Positions 12,095 through 25,273 of a stretch of DNA of 64,000 nucleotides are shown one piece after another. The notes beneath the pieces were generated by a model that had not been told where the DNA came from, did no database searches, and saw only the letters and a list, made by a program, of their open reading frames with translations. This stretch comes from Colletotrichum lupini. Taxonomy: Eukaryota > Ascomycota > Sordariomycetes > Glomerellales > Glomerellaceae. Position 1 is the first letter of the stretch; every line of letters starts with the position of its first letter. The DNA is taken from assembly GCF_023278565.1 (NCBI RefSeq), contig NC_064672.1:6696001-6760000 (forward strand). The letters are read 5' to 3'. The position numbers and the translations under genes were made by a program.

Positions 12095-15000
12095 CTAATT
12101 AGTAGCTAAATTCTATTATTATAAATCGGCAAGGCATCTTACTACGTAGAAGAGACGACCTCTTAATACTATACGGAATAAGAGATTCGTACTAATTAAC
12201 CTTATAGAAATAGACGAAAAAGGGGGCGATTCTCGAATGCCGCACGGAATTAAGTAATCGTAGCCCTTTACTACTTACGAGAGGTCGACGTCTACTACGT
12301 TAAACTACGTTAATTAATAAAACCGCTTAAGTAACTAGTTTTTTACCGTCGCTTTAAGTAACCTTTTTATTAAATAACTTTTCCGCAGCCGGCCCGTAAT
12401 TAGAAATTAACTAGTTAAATCGGTAGAAGGAAATACTTACGTAGCGACTACCTACCTAGTTAATTAGCGCAACGGGCGAGCTCGATAGTACGGTATAAAA
12501 GAGCACTGCGCGATTAAAAAAAGGGATCTCTAAACGTAGATATTTTTAGTTAGCGTAATAAGAAGTATATAGGAGTTATTAAGCTAAGAGATCTACGGTA
12601 TATAAAAAAAGTCTATTATTACTAAGATCTTACGGGTACGACCTTAAGCCCGCGATCTAAATAACCTCTTTATAACTCCCTTAATTACCCCCCGGGTATT
12701 ACTTAGGAATATAGTATAGGGGACGGTTTAACGAGGGAGGAAGGGATTTAGAGGTCCTAATAGTATCGAGTTAAGAGTATTACGGATCTCGGAGATTAAC
12801 CTAGGAAAAAGGCGGCCACCCTAAAGTAGTCCTACGACCTCTTACTAAAGTTATTATTAGCCTAAGAAAAGGCTAAAAAGACGAGGATTTAAAAGAAAAG
12901 AAAAGAATCCTCTAGAGGGCTACTAAAGGGCTTCTTTTTATACTAGCTTATAGTATAAGATTAATAATTTCGAGAAATCGGTAACCGGTAAAGATCCTGA
13001 GACTAATTACTATATTTTATTATAGTAATATAAACGTCTGCCGCTATTATTATTAAAAGGAACTACTAGAACCTACCCTTTTATACTAGACAAAAAGGAG
13101 GATCTTAGTAAGTACGATAGCTAGCGATTTAGAAAGGTAGTAGTAATTATTAGAAATAGTAAAAACGAGAGTAGTAGCGAGACGGTGAGAGGAAGCGGGA
13201 ATCTCCTAGACCCTAATAAATTCGTTAAATAGCAAAAGTACGGATTTACTACGACCGGCGCGCGGATTAGATATATCCCCGTTAAGATTAAATACGCTAA
13301 TAACCGCTAATATAGGTATAAGCTAGAGCACGACCCTTAGCAAGTTAGGGTAAAAAAGAAGAGGACGAAACCCGATCCTAGATAGAATCCTAATCCTTTA
13401 TAAGTAGGTAAATATTAACCCGGACTATTAGGGGACGTAGATATATAAAATCGTAAATTAGCCTAACGGCGAGCAAATTAACGTAATATTAATCTATTTA
13501 ACTAAGGTTTATAAAAAAAAGGGGCTATAGGGGCAACCCCTATTCTACGAGATCGTAGACGACCTTAGCTATTAGCTAAATAAATAGTTCGTAAGCGCAA
13601 GCCTAGGAATTATAAAAGCGGTTAATAAATTCCTTTATAGGCAAGGGGTATTACTAGCGTAATTATAATCATAAGAACCTTACGAAATCCTAGTAGTAAC
13701 GATTACGGAAGAGGAATTCGTAATATAGACCTAGGTATAAGTCGATAGGGCGTATAATCGCTTTAACGAATTTAGAAAAAGGGTGAACGACCTAGATTTC
13801 CTTTTTATAATTACTAACGGCAATTTATCGTCGCAAAAGGATATATAGAGGCAAAATATGGTACTAGAAGTACGATAATTAACAATTCCGCCTATTTCGA
13901 TCTATAGCTCGTCGCCGCTACTAATGCGAAATTCGGTACTAATCGGCTAGTAAGAAAGGAGGTAGACTACCCAAAGTCACTAATAGTACGTAGTAACGTA
14001 GGGATCGCATATAGATACTAAAAATCTAGTAATAAATACGAGGCAGTTTATAGACCTTAAAAAGATCTTCTTAAAAGAGAAATTATACTCTAGGGGGAAG
14101 TATAAGGTCTTATAAGAAACCCTAACGATATTTTATAATTACTATAAAAAAGTCGGAATTAGGGAATATTAGTACTATTTAGTAGTTAATATCGTACTCG
14201 TAAGCAAAGCCTCTAATTATTATTACGAAGCGGTACGTAATCTCGATCGAAACGACTTTCTTAGTATAATTAACGCAATCCGAAGCCGCTTCGAGACTTA
14301 TAATAAGAACCTAGAGCTCTTATTTAAGCTATGAGCGATTTCTTTCGTATTTATGGCTAGGATAATAGAGGGCAAATTACGAGTAGAAATCCTTAAAGAG
14401 CTTATCGATCGAATTAATAAGCTAGCGAAAACCTAGCTAAATAAGGGGACTAACGAGCGGAAAGTTAGATATCTCTATACTATAGTCTAGCGCGTTCTAA
14501 AAATAAAAATAACTCTATACTAAGTACCCGAAGACTACGAGACGCTCTACTCGAGGCTAAGATCTAGTTTTAATATTAAAATAAGAATACCGTACTAAAC
14601 CTACCTCTAGGCGTACGACGGCCCTTATTAATAATATTAAGTTAACCGAACGTATAATAAAAAAAGAAAGGAAGCTAGGTACGGTAATCGCTAGTAAGGA
14701 ATCCTAGATTCGTTAAATAGGTAGAGATTTAACTCGCGAGTAGGGTAACGGAAGAAGTAGTATTTTATTTATAAAAAGGATAGATATTAGTTAAGTAACT
14801 ATTTTAAAAAAGAGCGTACTAAATCGTATAAATAATATAGAAAATCGAGGGTAGTAGATAGCAAAACTAGCCCTTATCGATTTAACTAATTCCTCGTTAT
14901 ATATAAGGGTAGATCCGGGGGTACGGAACCTAGTAAAAGTAGCTAATTTAGCGGCCTAAAGCACCCGCACCCTATAAGAGATTCGGAAGATAAGGAAGAT

Positions 15001-18000
15001 CTTACCCCCTATACTAACGAATTAGATTATAACAAAGTCGACGATATTAACTACTCTTTTTTCGCCCCGTTAGCCTCGGGAGGATATACGAGGCTGAACG
15101 AATAAAAAGTAGTAGAAGCCCTTAATAAGTAGGCTTTTATTTACGAATAGTAAGGGAAGGTCCCTTAGACGACGGATATAGAGGTAGGCGAAAGGACGAA
15201 TTTAATAGCGTAGAATTCTACTCTCTTAATATTTAAAGAAAAGAGATAGGGTGCTAAGTAATTCTAGGGGTAGCTAAAGGGGTCCTTTTTATACTACTTA
15301 GATTACTTAAATACTAAGCTTATATAAGTATTCTACGCGAACGAAAGGTACGGCCTAGACAATTTCTATAGGATTATCCTAAATACTAGGGTATCGTAAT
15401 AGTTAATAAGAGGAAAAGGGTAATTCTAAGCGCTATAGAAAATCGCGCTAGTAACGCTTAATACGTTAATAGCGGGTATTATGAGGATTAGCTTTAGCCT
15501 AAGTAAGGAAATCGTCGCCCTAGGTACGGTAGAAATAGAGACGTACTTCGGAACGATAACTTTCTATATCCTACCCGTTAATACCCTATTTCTCTTATAT
15601 CTAAAAAATATAGATTGACTAGGTATTATATTCGATAATACGAGGAACAGAATCTCTAGCCATAAGTACTTCGAAATAGTTAAACGACGATAGGGGTACG
15701 CGTTTATAAGGCTTACTAATAATATAAAGTCGATTAATTACCTAACGGAAAGTGAGCTTAGATAATTATACTAAAGATTTAGTTACCTATCGGTCGCGAG
15801 GCTATATAACCTCCTAAAGCATTTAGGTAATAATAATATCGAAATAGGGGCGCTAGAGTAGTTAACGAAAGTATACTATTAATACTAAATAAATACGCAG
15901 AGCCTACGCAGATTTAAATTTAAATTACGTAATAAGCTTAACTTTAATTAGGAAATCGTTATCGATATCTTCTACTTAAATAGTCAACCGGTCCTATATA
16001 TAATCGACGAGGCTATATTATTCTAAGCAGGGCAATTCTTACGGGATCTATAAGTAAAAATAGTATGGGTAGCTTTACGAAAAAGCTAGATTAATATATA
16101 CTAAGGACCGCTAGACGGTATTAAAACCGACGCTAGTATTAGTTTTAAGTTAGCAAAATTTAAGGAAAATGCGACGGCTTACGGTATATAGTTAAAAGTC
16201 GTGCCCGTTAAAGCGTACTATAGTATTAAAAAGGTAAAAAGGGCGCACTAGTAATTAAAAAGAGCGTTTAAAATTATTAAAAAGGAAAATCCCGATTCTA
16301 ACGACGACGAATACTTCTAGACGGTACTTAAATATTATAACGATACTATAGAGCCTAACGGGCTTATACCGACGCTTCTAGTATTTAGAGTATATTTAAG
16401 AACGACCTTAGCCTCGCTACCGTCGCTAGACGTAAACTAGCGAGCTTAAGTAGTTAAAAAAGTAATATAGGCACTGCGCGAGGTAAATATAAAAAAATAA
16501 GTTAATAAGATAATTACTACGCGCAATGGGCCCGATATAGGGGTTAATTTAGATATACCCCTAAATTCGGATATACGAGTATAGCGCGAAATTACTTAAT
16601 AATAGGCTAGGCTATATAAATTAATTTTTATTGACGAGCGTTCTTGCGTAGTTACGAGAGATCGCGACTAGCTACTCGAGGTATTAATTACGGTAGTTAG
16701 ACTATATTATATAGATCCTATCGAGGTAATTTCTAGTTTATAAGAAGAAAAAGAGCTAGGAGAAGCTATATAACCCGCGGTAGAGGTATAAGAAATTATC
16801 TTTAACAAAATCGTTATAGTAGTACTAATAGACGACGAGGAAAAGGAAATTATTAAAAGGGTATTAATATATCGCGGGAGACTACGACGGTAAGTACTAA
16901 CGCGGTAATTTATTACTAGCAACGAGGTAATTAATACCTTTTATATAGTAAAAGAGAAAGCCGATTTCGAGCTAGTAGTTAAACTACGTAAGGAAGGCGT
17001 AATTATAACTATTAAAAAGCTGTATAAGGGATTAGATCTTATCGAAGTAAATACTCTGCGCGATCGAGGGGTCTATTAATTTATCTTCTACGATTTAGAA
17101 AAGTATGTAAACCTCTATATATTTAAATTGCGAATGGTTTATAAAATTAAAGGAAAAGGAATACCCTAACCGTACGAGAAGTCTAGATACGTAATTTAGG
17201 GGTATAGCGACGTCGAAAAGGCGACGCTACTTATATAATCGCCCACTATATAGCGCTATAGCTAACGATTAATAATAGTACTAATAGCATCGCTACGGAA
17301 GAAGGGATACGAGATTTAGAGCCGTAATATTACCTAGGTATATACCCAATCGGCTACAGGGCTTATAAGGAAAATCCTAGCCTATCTACCGAAGGAAATA
17401 GCTAGTAAGTACTTAGAAAGCACGATTATTAAAGTACTTAAGCTACTATATAGGCTCGTAAAATCGGGCACTTATTAGTAGGCTACTTACTACGATTTTT
17501 ATATTAATTAACTATTAATAGTTACTTTTACGTACGACCCGTACTTACTAGTCGCGGAGTACGAAGGTAACTAATTTAGGATCGTTAGAATATAGACCGA
17601 CGATATATTAGGCCTATCCGATATTAATTTTATAAAAAAAGAGGATAAGGAGCTTTAAAAAGCGGGCTTCGTAGCGAAGCTAAAAGAGGTCCTTATAATA
17701 AACACCCCCTTAGTATTTAACGGCGGGATTTTTATAATTAAAAGGGAAGCCGTCGTTTTTTAATAAAAAGGGTAGGGCGAGAAGATTAACCTCGTTAACC
17801 CGAACGTAACCGATATTAAAAAGCGGTATAAAGCTAAGCTTATATAAGGGGTATATATTATAAGTATTTATTAGCCTAAAGTAATTTTTAACTATGCTAG
17901 GGTAGCGCAGGCTATAGATCTAACTAAACGAGACGTCGAGGTACTTAATAAGCGGCTTAAGTAGTAATAGACAAATCTCGATCGAGGTCTCGTCTATTAC

Positions 18001-18659
18001 CTAATCGACTTTACGATTAATAAGCTCTACGTCTTCGTTAATAGGTTATTTACGAATAATAACGACCTCACTTCGTAATTAGGGTATATTATTATCCTAG
18101 CTAACGAGAGTATAAGTAAGAGCGAATTTACTATATACGGTAATATAATCTATTACTTATTAACTAAACGTAAGCGGGTAACGAGAAATGTGCTAGCGTC
18201 GGAGGTTTATAGTATAGTTAACGGCATTAACCTCTCTTATACGATTTTAACGACGCTAAAAAAGATTATTAATCGAATTAGCCTTCTACTTATTCTAACG
18301 GTTATCTATACCGATTCTTACTTACTATACGAATACCTCGTTAAATTAGGAACGACGAAAGAAAAGAGGCTTATAATCGATATTATAGCCCTTAAGTAAT
18401 CGTATAAAAGGCGCAAGATACTTAAGATCCGTTAGATTAATAATAAAAATAACCTCGTAAACGCTTTTATAAAAGTAATACTAAACAAGGGATTAGAGCA
18501 ATTCGTAGGTAGTAAAAAAGTCACTATATAAATAGAGGGATAGGTTATATAAAAAGAATAGAGAAAAGGGGGAAAAGGAGACGACTTAGTAAACGGGCCC
18601 GAGGTCGAATTATACCTCTAACCGCAGCGGTTAAATCGATAAAAAAAAGAGAAAGTTAG

Positions 18660-18861
18660 TATCGGATTAGAAGTCTAATTCGACCGTAGTATATAGCCGA
18701 CTGTGCAGGGGCTAATTAGGGGCCCTATTTACGATTATCGTAGCTAGCCTAACCTACGGTTAGAACCTCCTTTTTATACCTACGTAGATATTTATATAGT
18801 TCAATTAATCTCTTTGTTAACGACGGTTCGAACTAACTACCCTATAATAGGGATACTAATA
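18660..18861 (+). repeat. right LTR of Copia copy A
   Basis: 202 bp, from TATCGGATTAGAAG (TG changed to TA) to GGGATACTAATA. The next base, 18862, starts copy B in reverse orientation, beginning with ATAAC. Confidence 0.95.
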
Positions 18862-21800
18862 ATAACCTATTAACGAAGACGTAGAGCTTACTAATTATAA
18901 AGTCGATTAAGTAGTAAACGAGACTTCGATCGAGATTCGTTTATTATTACTTAAGCCGCTTATTAAGTACTTCGACGTCCCGTTTAGTTAAATTTATAGC
19001 CTACGCTATCTTAGTATAGTTAAACATCGCCTTAGGCTAATAAATATTCGTAATATATACCCCTCGCACGAGCTTAGCTTTATACTACTTTTTAATATTA
19101 GTTATATTTAAATTAACGAGGTTAATTTTCTTACCCTACCCCTTTTATTAAAAAACGACGGTTTCCCCTTTAATTATAAGAATCCTACTATTAAATACTA
19201 GGGGGGTATTTATTATAAAGACCTCTTTTAGCTTTATTACGAAGCCCGCTTTCTAAAGCTCCTTATCCTCCTTTTTTATAAAGTTAATATCAGATAGGCC
19301 TAATATATCGTCGGTCTATATTCCGACGATCCTAAATTAGTTACTTTCGTACTCCGTAACTAGTAAGCACGGGTCGTACGTAGAGGTAATTATTAATAAT
19401 TAATTAATATAAAAATCGTAGTAAGTAGCTTACTAATAGGTACCCGATTCTACGAGCCTATATAGTAGCTTAAGCACTTTAATAATCGTACTTTCTAAGT
19501 ACTTACTAGCCATTTCCTTTAGTAAATAGGCTAGGATTCTTTTTATAAGCCCTGTGGCCGATTAAGTATAGGCCTAGGTAATATTACGGCTCTAAATCTC
19601 GTATCCCTTTTTCCCTAGCGATGCTATTAATACTATTATTAATCGTTAGCTATAGCGCTATATAGTAAGTAATTATATAAGTAGCGTCGCTTTTTTAACG
19701 TTACCGTACCCCTAAATTACGTATTTAGACTTTTCGTACGGCTAGGGTATTCCTTTCCCTTTAATTTTACGAACTATTCGTAATTTAAATATATAAAGGT
19801 TTATATATTTTTTTAAGTCGTATAGGATAAATCAATAGACCCCTCGATCGCAAAGAGTATCTACTTTAATAAGATCTCATCCCTTATACGGCTTTTTAGT
19901 AGTTATAATTACGCCTTCCTTGCGTAGTTTAACCACTAGCTCGAAATCGGCTTTTTTTTTATTATATAAAAAGTATTAATTACTTCGTTACTAATAATAA
20001 ATTGCCGCGTTAAGGCTTACCGTCGTAGTCTTTTATAACGTCTCGCTAGTAGTATTAGTGCCCTTTTAGTAATTTCCTTTTCCTCGTCGTCTATTAATAT
20101 TACTATAACGATTTTATTAAGGATAATTTCTTATGCCTCTACCGCGGGTTATATAGTTTCCCCTAGCTCTTCTTTTTCTTATAAGTTAGAAATTACCTCG
20201 TTAAGATCTATATAGTACGGTCTAACTACTATAATTAATACTTTAAGTAGCTAGTTACGATCTTTCGTAACTATATAAGAGCGCTCGTTAACGGAAATTA
20301 ACTTATATAGCCTAGCCTATTATTAAGTAATTTCGCGCTATACTTATATATCCGAATTTAGTAATATATCTAGATTATTTCTTATATTAGGCCTATTGCG
20401 CATAGTAATTACTTTATTAATTTACTTTTTTATACTTACCTCGCGCAATGCCCGTATTACTTTTTTAATTACTCGGGCTCGTTAGCTTATGCTTAGTAAC
20501 GGTAATAAGGCTAAGGTCGTTCTTAAATATACTCTAAATATTAATAACGTTAGTATAAGTCCGTTAGGCCCTATAATATCGTTATAGTATTTAAGTACTA
20601 TTTAGAGGTATTCGTCGTTAGTAAAATCCGGATTTTTCTTTTTAATAATTCTAAATACCCTTTTTAACCACTAGTATGCCCTCTTTACTTTTTTAATACT
20701 ATAGTGCGCTTTAACGGGTACGACTTTTAGCTATATACCGTAGGCCGTCGTATTATCCCTAAATTCTGCCGACTTAAAGCTAGTACTAGCGTCGGTTCTA
20801 ATACTATCTAGCAGTCCTTAATATATATCGATCTAGCTTTTTCGTAAGGCTATTTATACTATTTTTATTTATAAATCCCGGAGGAATTACCCTACTTAAA
20901 AAAATATAGCTACGTTGATTATATATAGTACTAGCCGACTATTTAAGTAAAAAATATCGACGACTATTTCCTAGTTAAAGTTAAGCTTATTACGTAATTT
21001 AAACTTAAATCTGCATAGGCTCTGCGTATTTATTTAGTATTAGTAATATACTTTCGTTAACTACTTTAGCGCCCCTATCTCGATATTATTATTACTTAAT
21101 TACTTTAGGAGGTTATATAGCCTCGTAACCGACGGGTACCCAAATCTCTAGTATAGTTTTCTAAGCTTACTTTTTGTTAAGTAATTAATCGACTTCGTGT
21201 TATTAATAAGCTTTATAAACGTATACCCCCATCGTCGTTCGACTATCTCGAAATACTTATTACTAGAAATTCTATTCCTCGTATTATCGAATATAATACT
21301 TAGTCGATCTATATTTTTTAAATATAAGAGAAATGAGGTATTAACGGGCAAAATATAGAAAGTTATTATTCCGAAGTGCGTCTCTACTTTTATTATACTT
21401 AGGGTAATAATTTCCTTATTTAGGCCGAAACTAATCCTTATAATACTTACCGTTAACGTATTAAGCGTTATTAGTACGATCTTTTATAGCGCTTAGAATT
21501 GCCCTTCTCTTTTAATTAACTATTATAATACTTTAGTATCTAGGATAATCTTATAAAAATCGTCTAGGCCGTACCTTTTGCTTACGTAGAATGCTTATAC
21601 GAGCTTAGTATTTAAGGGATCTAAGTAATATAAAAAGGACCCCTCTAGCTACCCCTAGATTTACTTAGTACTATATTCCTTTTCTTTAGATATTAAAAGA
21701 AATAGCGTCTTTTTTTTAATTATTAAGAAAATAGGCTTCGGCCCTATTAGATTTACCCTTTTAGCCGCCTCTATATTTATTATCTAAGGGACCTTCCCTT

Positions 21801-24800
21801 ACTATTTATAAATAAAAGCCTACTTATTAAGAGCTTTTATTACCCTCTATTCGTTTAGCCTCGTATATCCTCTAGAGGCTAACGGGGCAAAAAAAGAGTA
21901 GTTAATATCGTCGATTTCGTTATAATTTAATTCGTTAGTATAGAGGGTAAGATCTTCCTTATTTTCTAAGTCTCCTATAAGGAGTATATACTTTAAGCTA
22001 CTACTTTAGCTACCGTTACTAAGTTCCGTGCCCCCGGATCTACCCTTATATATAATAAGGAATTAGTTAAACCGACAAGGGCTAGTTTTACCGTTTACTA
22101 CCCTCGACTTTCTATACTATTCGTACGATTTAGTACGCTCTTCCTCGGAGTAGTTATTTAACTAATATCTATCCTTTTTATAAATATAGTATTACTTTTT
22201 TTATTACCCTGCCCGTAAGTTAAATCTCTACCTATTTAACGAATCTGGGCCTCTTTACTAGCAATTACCGTATTTAGCCTCTTTTCTCTTCTTATTATAC
22301 GTTCGATCGACTTAATATTACTAATAAGGGCCGTCGTATACTTAAAAATAGGTTTAGTACGGTATTTTTATTTTAATATTAAAGCTAGATCTTAGCCTCG
22401 AGTAGAGCGTCTCGTAGTCTTTAGGTACTTAGTATAGGGTAATCTTTATTTCTAATATACGCTAAACTATAGTATAGAAATATCCGACTTTCCGCTCGTT
22501 TATCCCCTTATTTAGCTAGGTTTTCGCTAGCTTATTAATTTAATTAATAAGCTCTTTAAGGATCTCTACTCGTAATTTACCTTCTATTATCCTAGCTATA
22601 GATATAAAAAAAATCGTTCATAGCTTAGATAGGAGCTCTAAGTTCTTATTGTAAGTCTTGAAGCGGCTTCGGATTACGTTAATTATATTAAAAAAGTCGT
22701 TTCGATCGAGATTACGTACCGCTTCGTAATAATAATTAGAGGCTTTACTTATAAGTACGATATTAATTACTAAATAGTACTAGTGTTCTTTAATTTTAAC
22801 TTTTTTATAGTAATTATAAAACATCGTTAGGGCTTTTTATAAGACCTTATACTTCCTCTTAGAGTATAATTTCTTTTTTAAGAAGATTTTTTTAAGGTCT
22901 ATAAATTACCTCGTATTCGCTATTAGATTTTCGGTATTTATATACGATCCCTGCGTCGCTACGTACTATTAGTAATTTCGGGTCGTTTACTTCCTTTCTT
23001 ATTAACCGATCGGCGCCGAATTTCGTATTAATAATAGTAACGAGTTATAAATTAAAATAAACGGAATTATTAATTATCGTACTTCTAGTACTATATTTTA
23101 CCCCGGTATATCCTTTTATAATAATAAATTTCCGTTAATAATTATAGGGAGGAAATCTAGGTCGTTTACCCTTTTTCTAAATTCGTTAAAGCGATTATAC
23201 GCTCTATCGACCTATACCTAGTTCTATAACACGAATTCCTCTTTTATAATTATTACTACTAGTATTTCGTATAGCTCTTATAATTATAATTACGCTAATA
23301 ATACCCCTCGCCCGTAGAGGAATCTATTAATTACTTTTATAATTCCTAGGCTTATGCTTACGAACTATTTATCTAGCTAGTAGCTAAGGTCGTTTACGAT
23401 TTTATAGAATAGGGGTTACCCCTATAGCCCCTTTTTCTTATAGACCTTAGTTAAATAAATTAATACTACGTTAATTTACTTATTATTAGGCTAATCCGCG
23501 ATTTTATATATCTATATCCCCTAATAGTCCGAGTTAATATTTATTTACTTATAAAGGATTAGGATTCTATTTAAGATCGGGTTTCGTCCTCTTCTTCTTT
23601 ACCCTAACTCGCTAAGGGTCGTACTCTAGCTTATACTTATATTAATAATTACTAGCGTATTTAATTTTAATAAGGATATATTTAATCCGCGCACTAGTTA
23701 TAGCAAATCCGTACTTTCGCTACCTAACGAATTTATTAGGGTCTAGGAGATTCCCGCTTCCTCTCGCTATCTCGCTACTACTCTTATTTCTATTATTTTT
23801 AGTAATTACTACTACCTTTTTAAATCGCTAACTATCGTACTTACTAAGATCCTCCTTTTCGTTTAATAAAAAAGGGTAGGTTTTAGTAGTTCTTTTTAAT
23901 AATAATAGCGGTAGACGTTTATATTACCGTAAAAAGATATAGTAATTAGTCTCGGGATTTTTATTAGTTACTAATTTTTGCTATCCCGTATACTTCTAGC
24001 CTCCTAAGCCTTATGCTCTTTATAATCTCTAAATAGCTTCCTTCCTCGACCTACCTCTTTTAGGGTAGTATTCTATAAGAATAGTTAAAAATAAACGCCG
24101 GGCGGCTCGTAGAGGAGCTATATAAGCTATTAAGAACCGTATAGGCCGTTAAGTATAGTTAACGAAGTTAAGCCCTCTTTTTTATAAAATCGTATATTTT
24201 AAGGAAATTACTAAAAATACTTACTTATTACTCGTACGTAGTAAGGTTAAATACCTTAAAGATCTTATCTTTTACGGCCTCTCGGTACCCTATTTTATAT
24301 TTTTTAAGTAGTCTTTTTCGTAGCTTAATTACGGTTAGGTAATTATCGCTTATTAATAATCCCTTTTATTACTTAGTTAATTTCTAATTGCGGGCCGGCT
24401 ATGGAAAAATCGTTTAATAAAAAAGCTATTTAGGGTAATAATAAAAGGCTAGTCGCTTAAGCAGTTCCGTTAATTAACGTAGTTTAACGTAATAAACGTC
24501 GACCTCTCGTAGGTAGTAAAGGGCTACGATTACTTAATTCCGTATAGTATTTAAAAATCGCCCCCTTTTTTATTTATTTTTATAAGGTTAATTAGTACGA
24601 ATCTCCTATCCCGTGCGGTATTAAGAGGTCGTCTTTTTTATATAGCGAGATACCTTACTAATCTACGATAATAAAATTTAATTATTAATTAGTATTAGTA
24701 TCCCTATTATAAAGTAGTTAGTTCGAACCGTAGTTAACGAAGAGATTAATTAAACTATATAAATATCTATATAGTAGGTATAAAAAGGAGGTTCTAACCG

Positions 24801-24897
24801 TAGGTTGGGCTGGCTATGATAATCGTAAATAGGGCCCCTAATTGGCCCCTGCGCAGTCGGCTATATGCCGCGGTCGAATTGGACTTCTAATCCGATA
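18862..24897 (-). mobile_element. Copia copy B, 5' portion only (3' end missing)
   Basis: About 6.0 kb on the minus strand, running from a 5' LTR at 24897-24693 through gag, protease, integrase and RT. It stops at an internal base inside the RNase H region, where it abuts copy A's right LTR. Its last bases read GGTTAT in element orientation. Copy D at 51377 begins with GTTAT and continues the element exactly from there. B has a 205-bp LTR with an extra 3 bp shared only with D. Its leader/gag stretch at about 23990-24390 does not align by eye with A or C. RIP-mutated throughout. Confidence 0.88.
24693..24897 (-). repeat. 5' LTR of Copia copy B
   Basis: 205 bp in reverse orientation. In element sense it reads TACCTACTATATAGATATTT where A and C read TACCTACGTAGATATTT. 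Copy D has the same 3-bp insertion (TACTTATTACGTAGATATTT). Confidence 0.9.
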
Positions 24898-24902
24898 AAT
24901 CT
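24898..24902. repeat. TSD half AATCT (partner AGATT at 52197-52201)
   Basis: The five bases outside copy B's LTR are AATCT. Their reverse complement AGATT stands directly after copy D's LTR at 52197-52201. B and D are therefore the two ends of one insertion. Confidence 0.8.
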
Positions 24903-25273
24903 ATCAAAATCAAAACCGAAGAATCGCACATTTACTTCCCAGGGGCCATTTTTATTCCCCAGGTTAACTTCTCTGGCATCGACCTTGCGCACTAGTTTAT
25001 CTAAAATCGTTCATTTGCAAGGACTGTCTATCAGACAACAGAGACTTCGGCAAAGACAGCATCCCATCAAAGTTTTGATCGTTAGATACAGCATTTTGTT
25101 TGGTCTCAACATGACTCTACTTTTTTTAAGCCTTTGTAAAATGAAGGGGAAACAGTGGTGGACTTAGACGCCATATGCTTTCCCACCGCACGAACGACAT
25201 GAATAAGAGTCATCTGGCAGTTGATAGGGTATCTAGTGAGAAATTTCCCAAGAGCCAACAATCCCGTCAGAGT
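24903..25273. other. short intergenic region
   Basis: 371 bp between copy B's flank and the stop codon of the SDR-like gene, presumably holding its 3' UTR. No gene seen. Confidence 0.5.

Larger units (their letters stand above)
11893..18861 (+). mobile_element. Copia LTR retrotransposon copy A, full length, RIP-inactivated
   Basis: 6,969-bp element with 202-bp LTRs at 11893-12094 and 18660-18861. Every frame is broken by stops, but the Ty1/Copia order can still be read on the + strand: a gag region to about 14500; an aspartic-protease-like segment near 15470-15770 (as in TITFYILPVNTLFLLYLK of copy C); pre-integrase and integrase to about 16450; reverse transcriptase about 16900-17650 (QTDDILGLSDINF-like); RNase H about 17850-18500 (ASEVYSIVNGINLSYTILTT). 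A purine-rich AAAAAAAAGAGAAAG run just before the right LTR is the likely polypurine tract. CpA is almost absent and TpA abundant, while CpG persists, as expected for RIP. It has the same length as copy C, in opposite orientation. Confidence 0.93.

Noticed and set aside
18862..24897. Copy B as a full-length element sharing copy A's right LTR
   Set aside because: B stops inside the RNase H region and its missing 3' part lies at 51377-52196, with matching overlap and LTR insertion.
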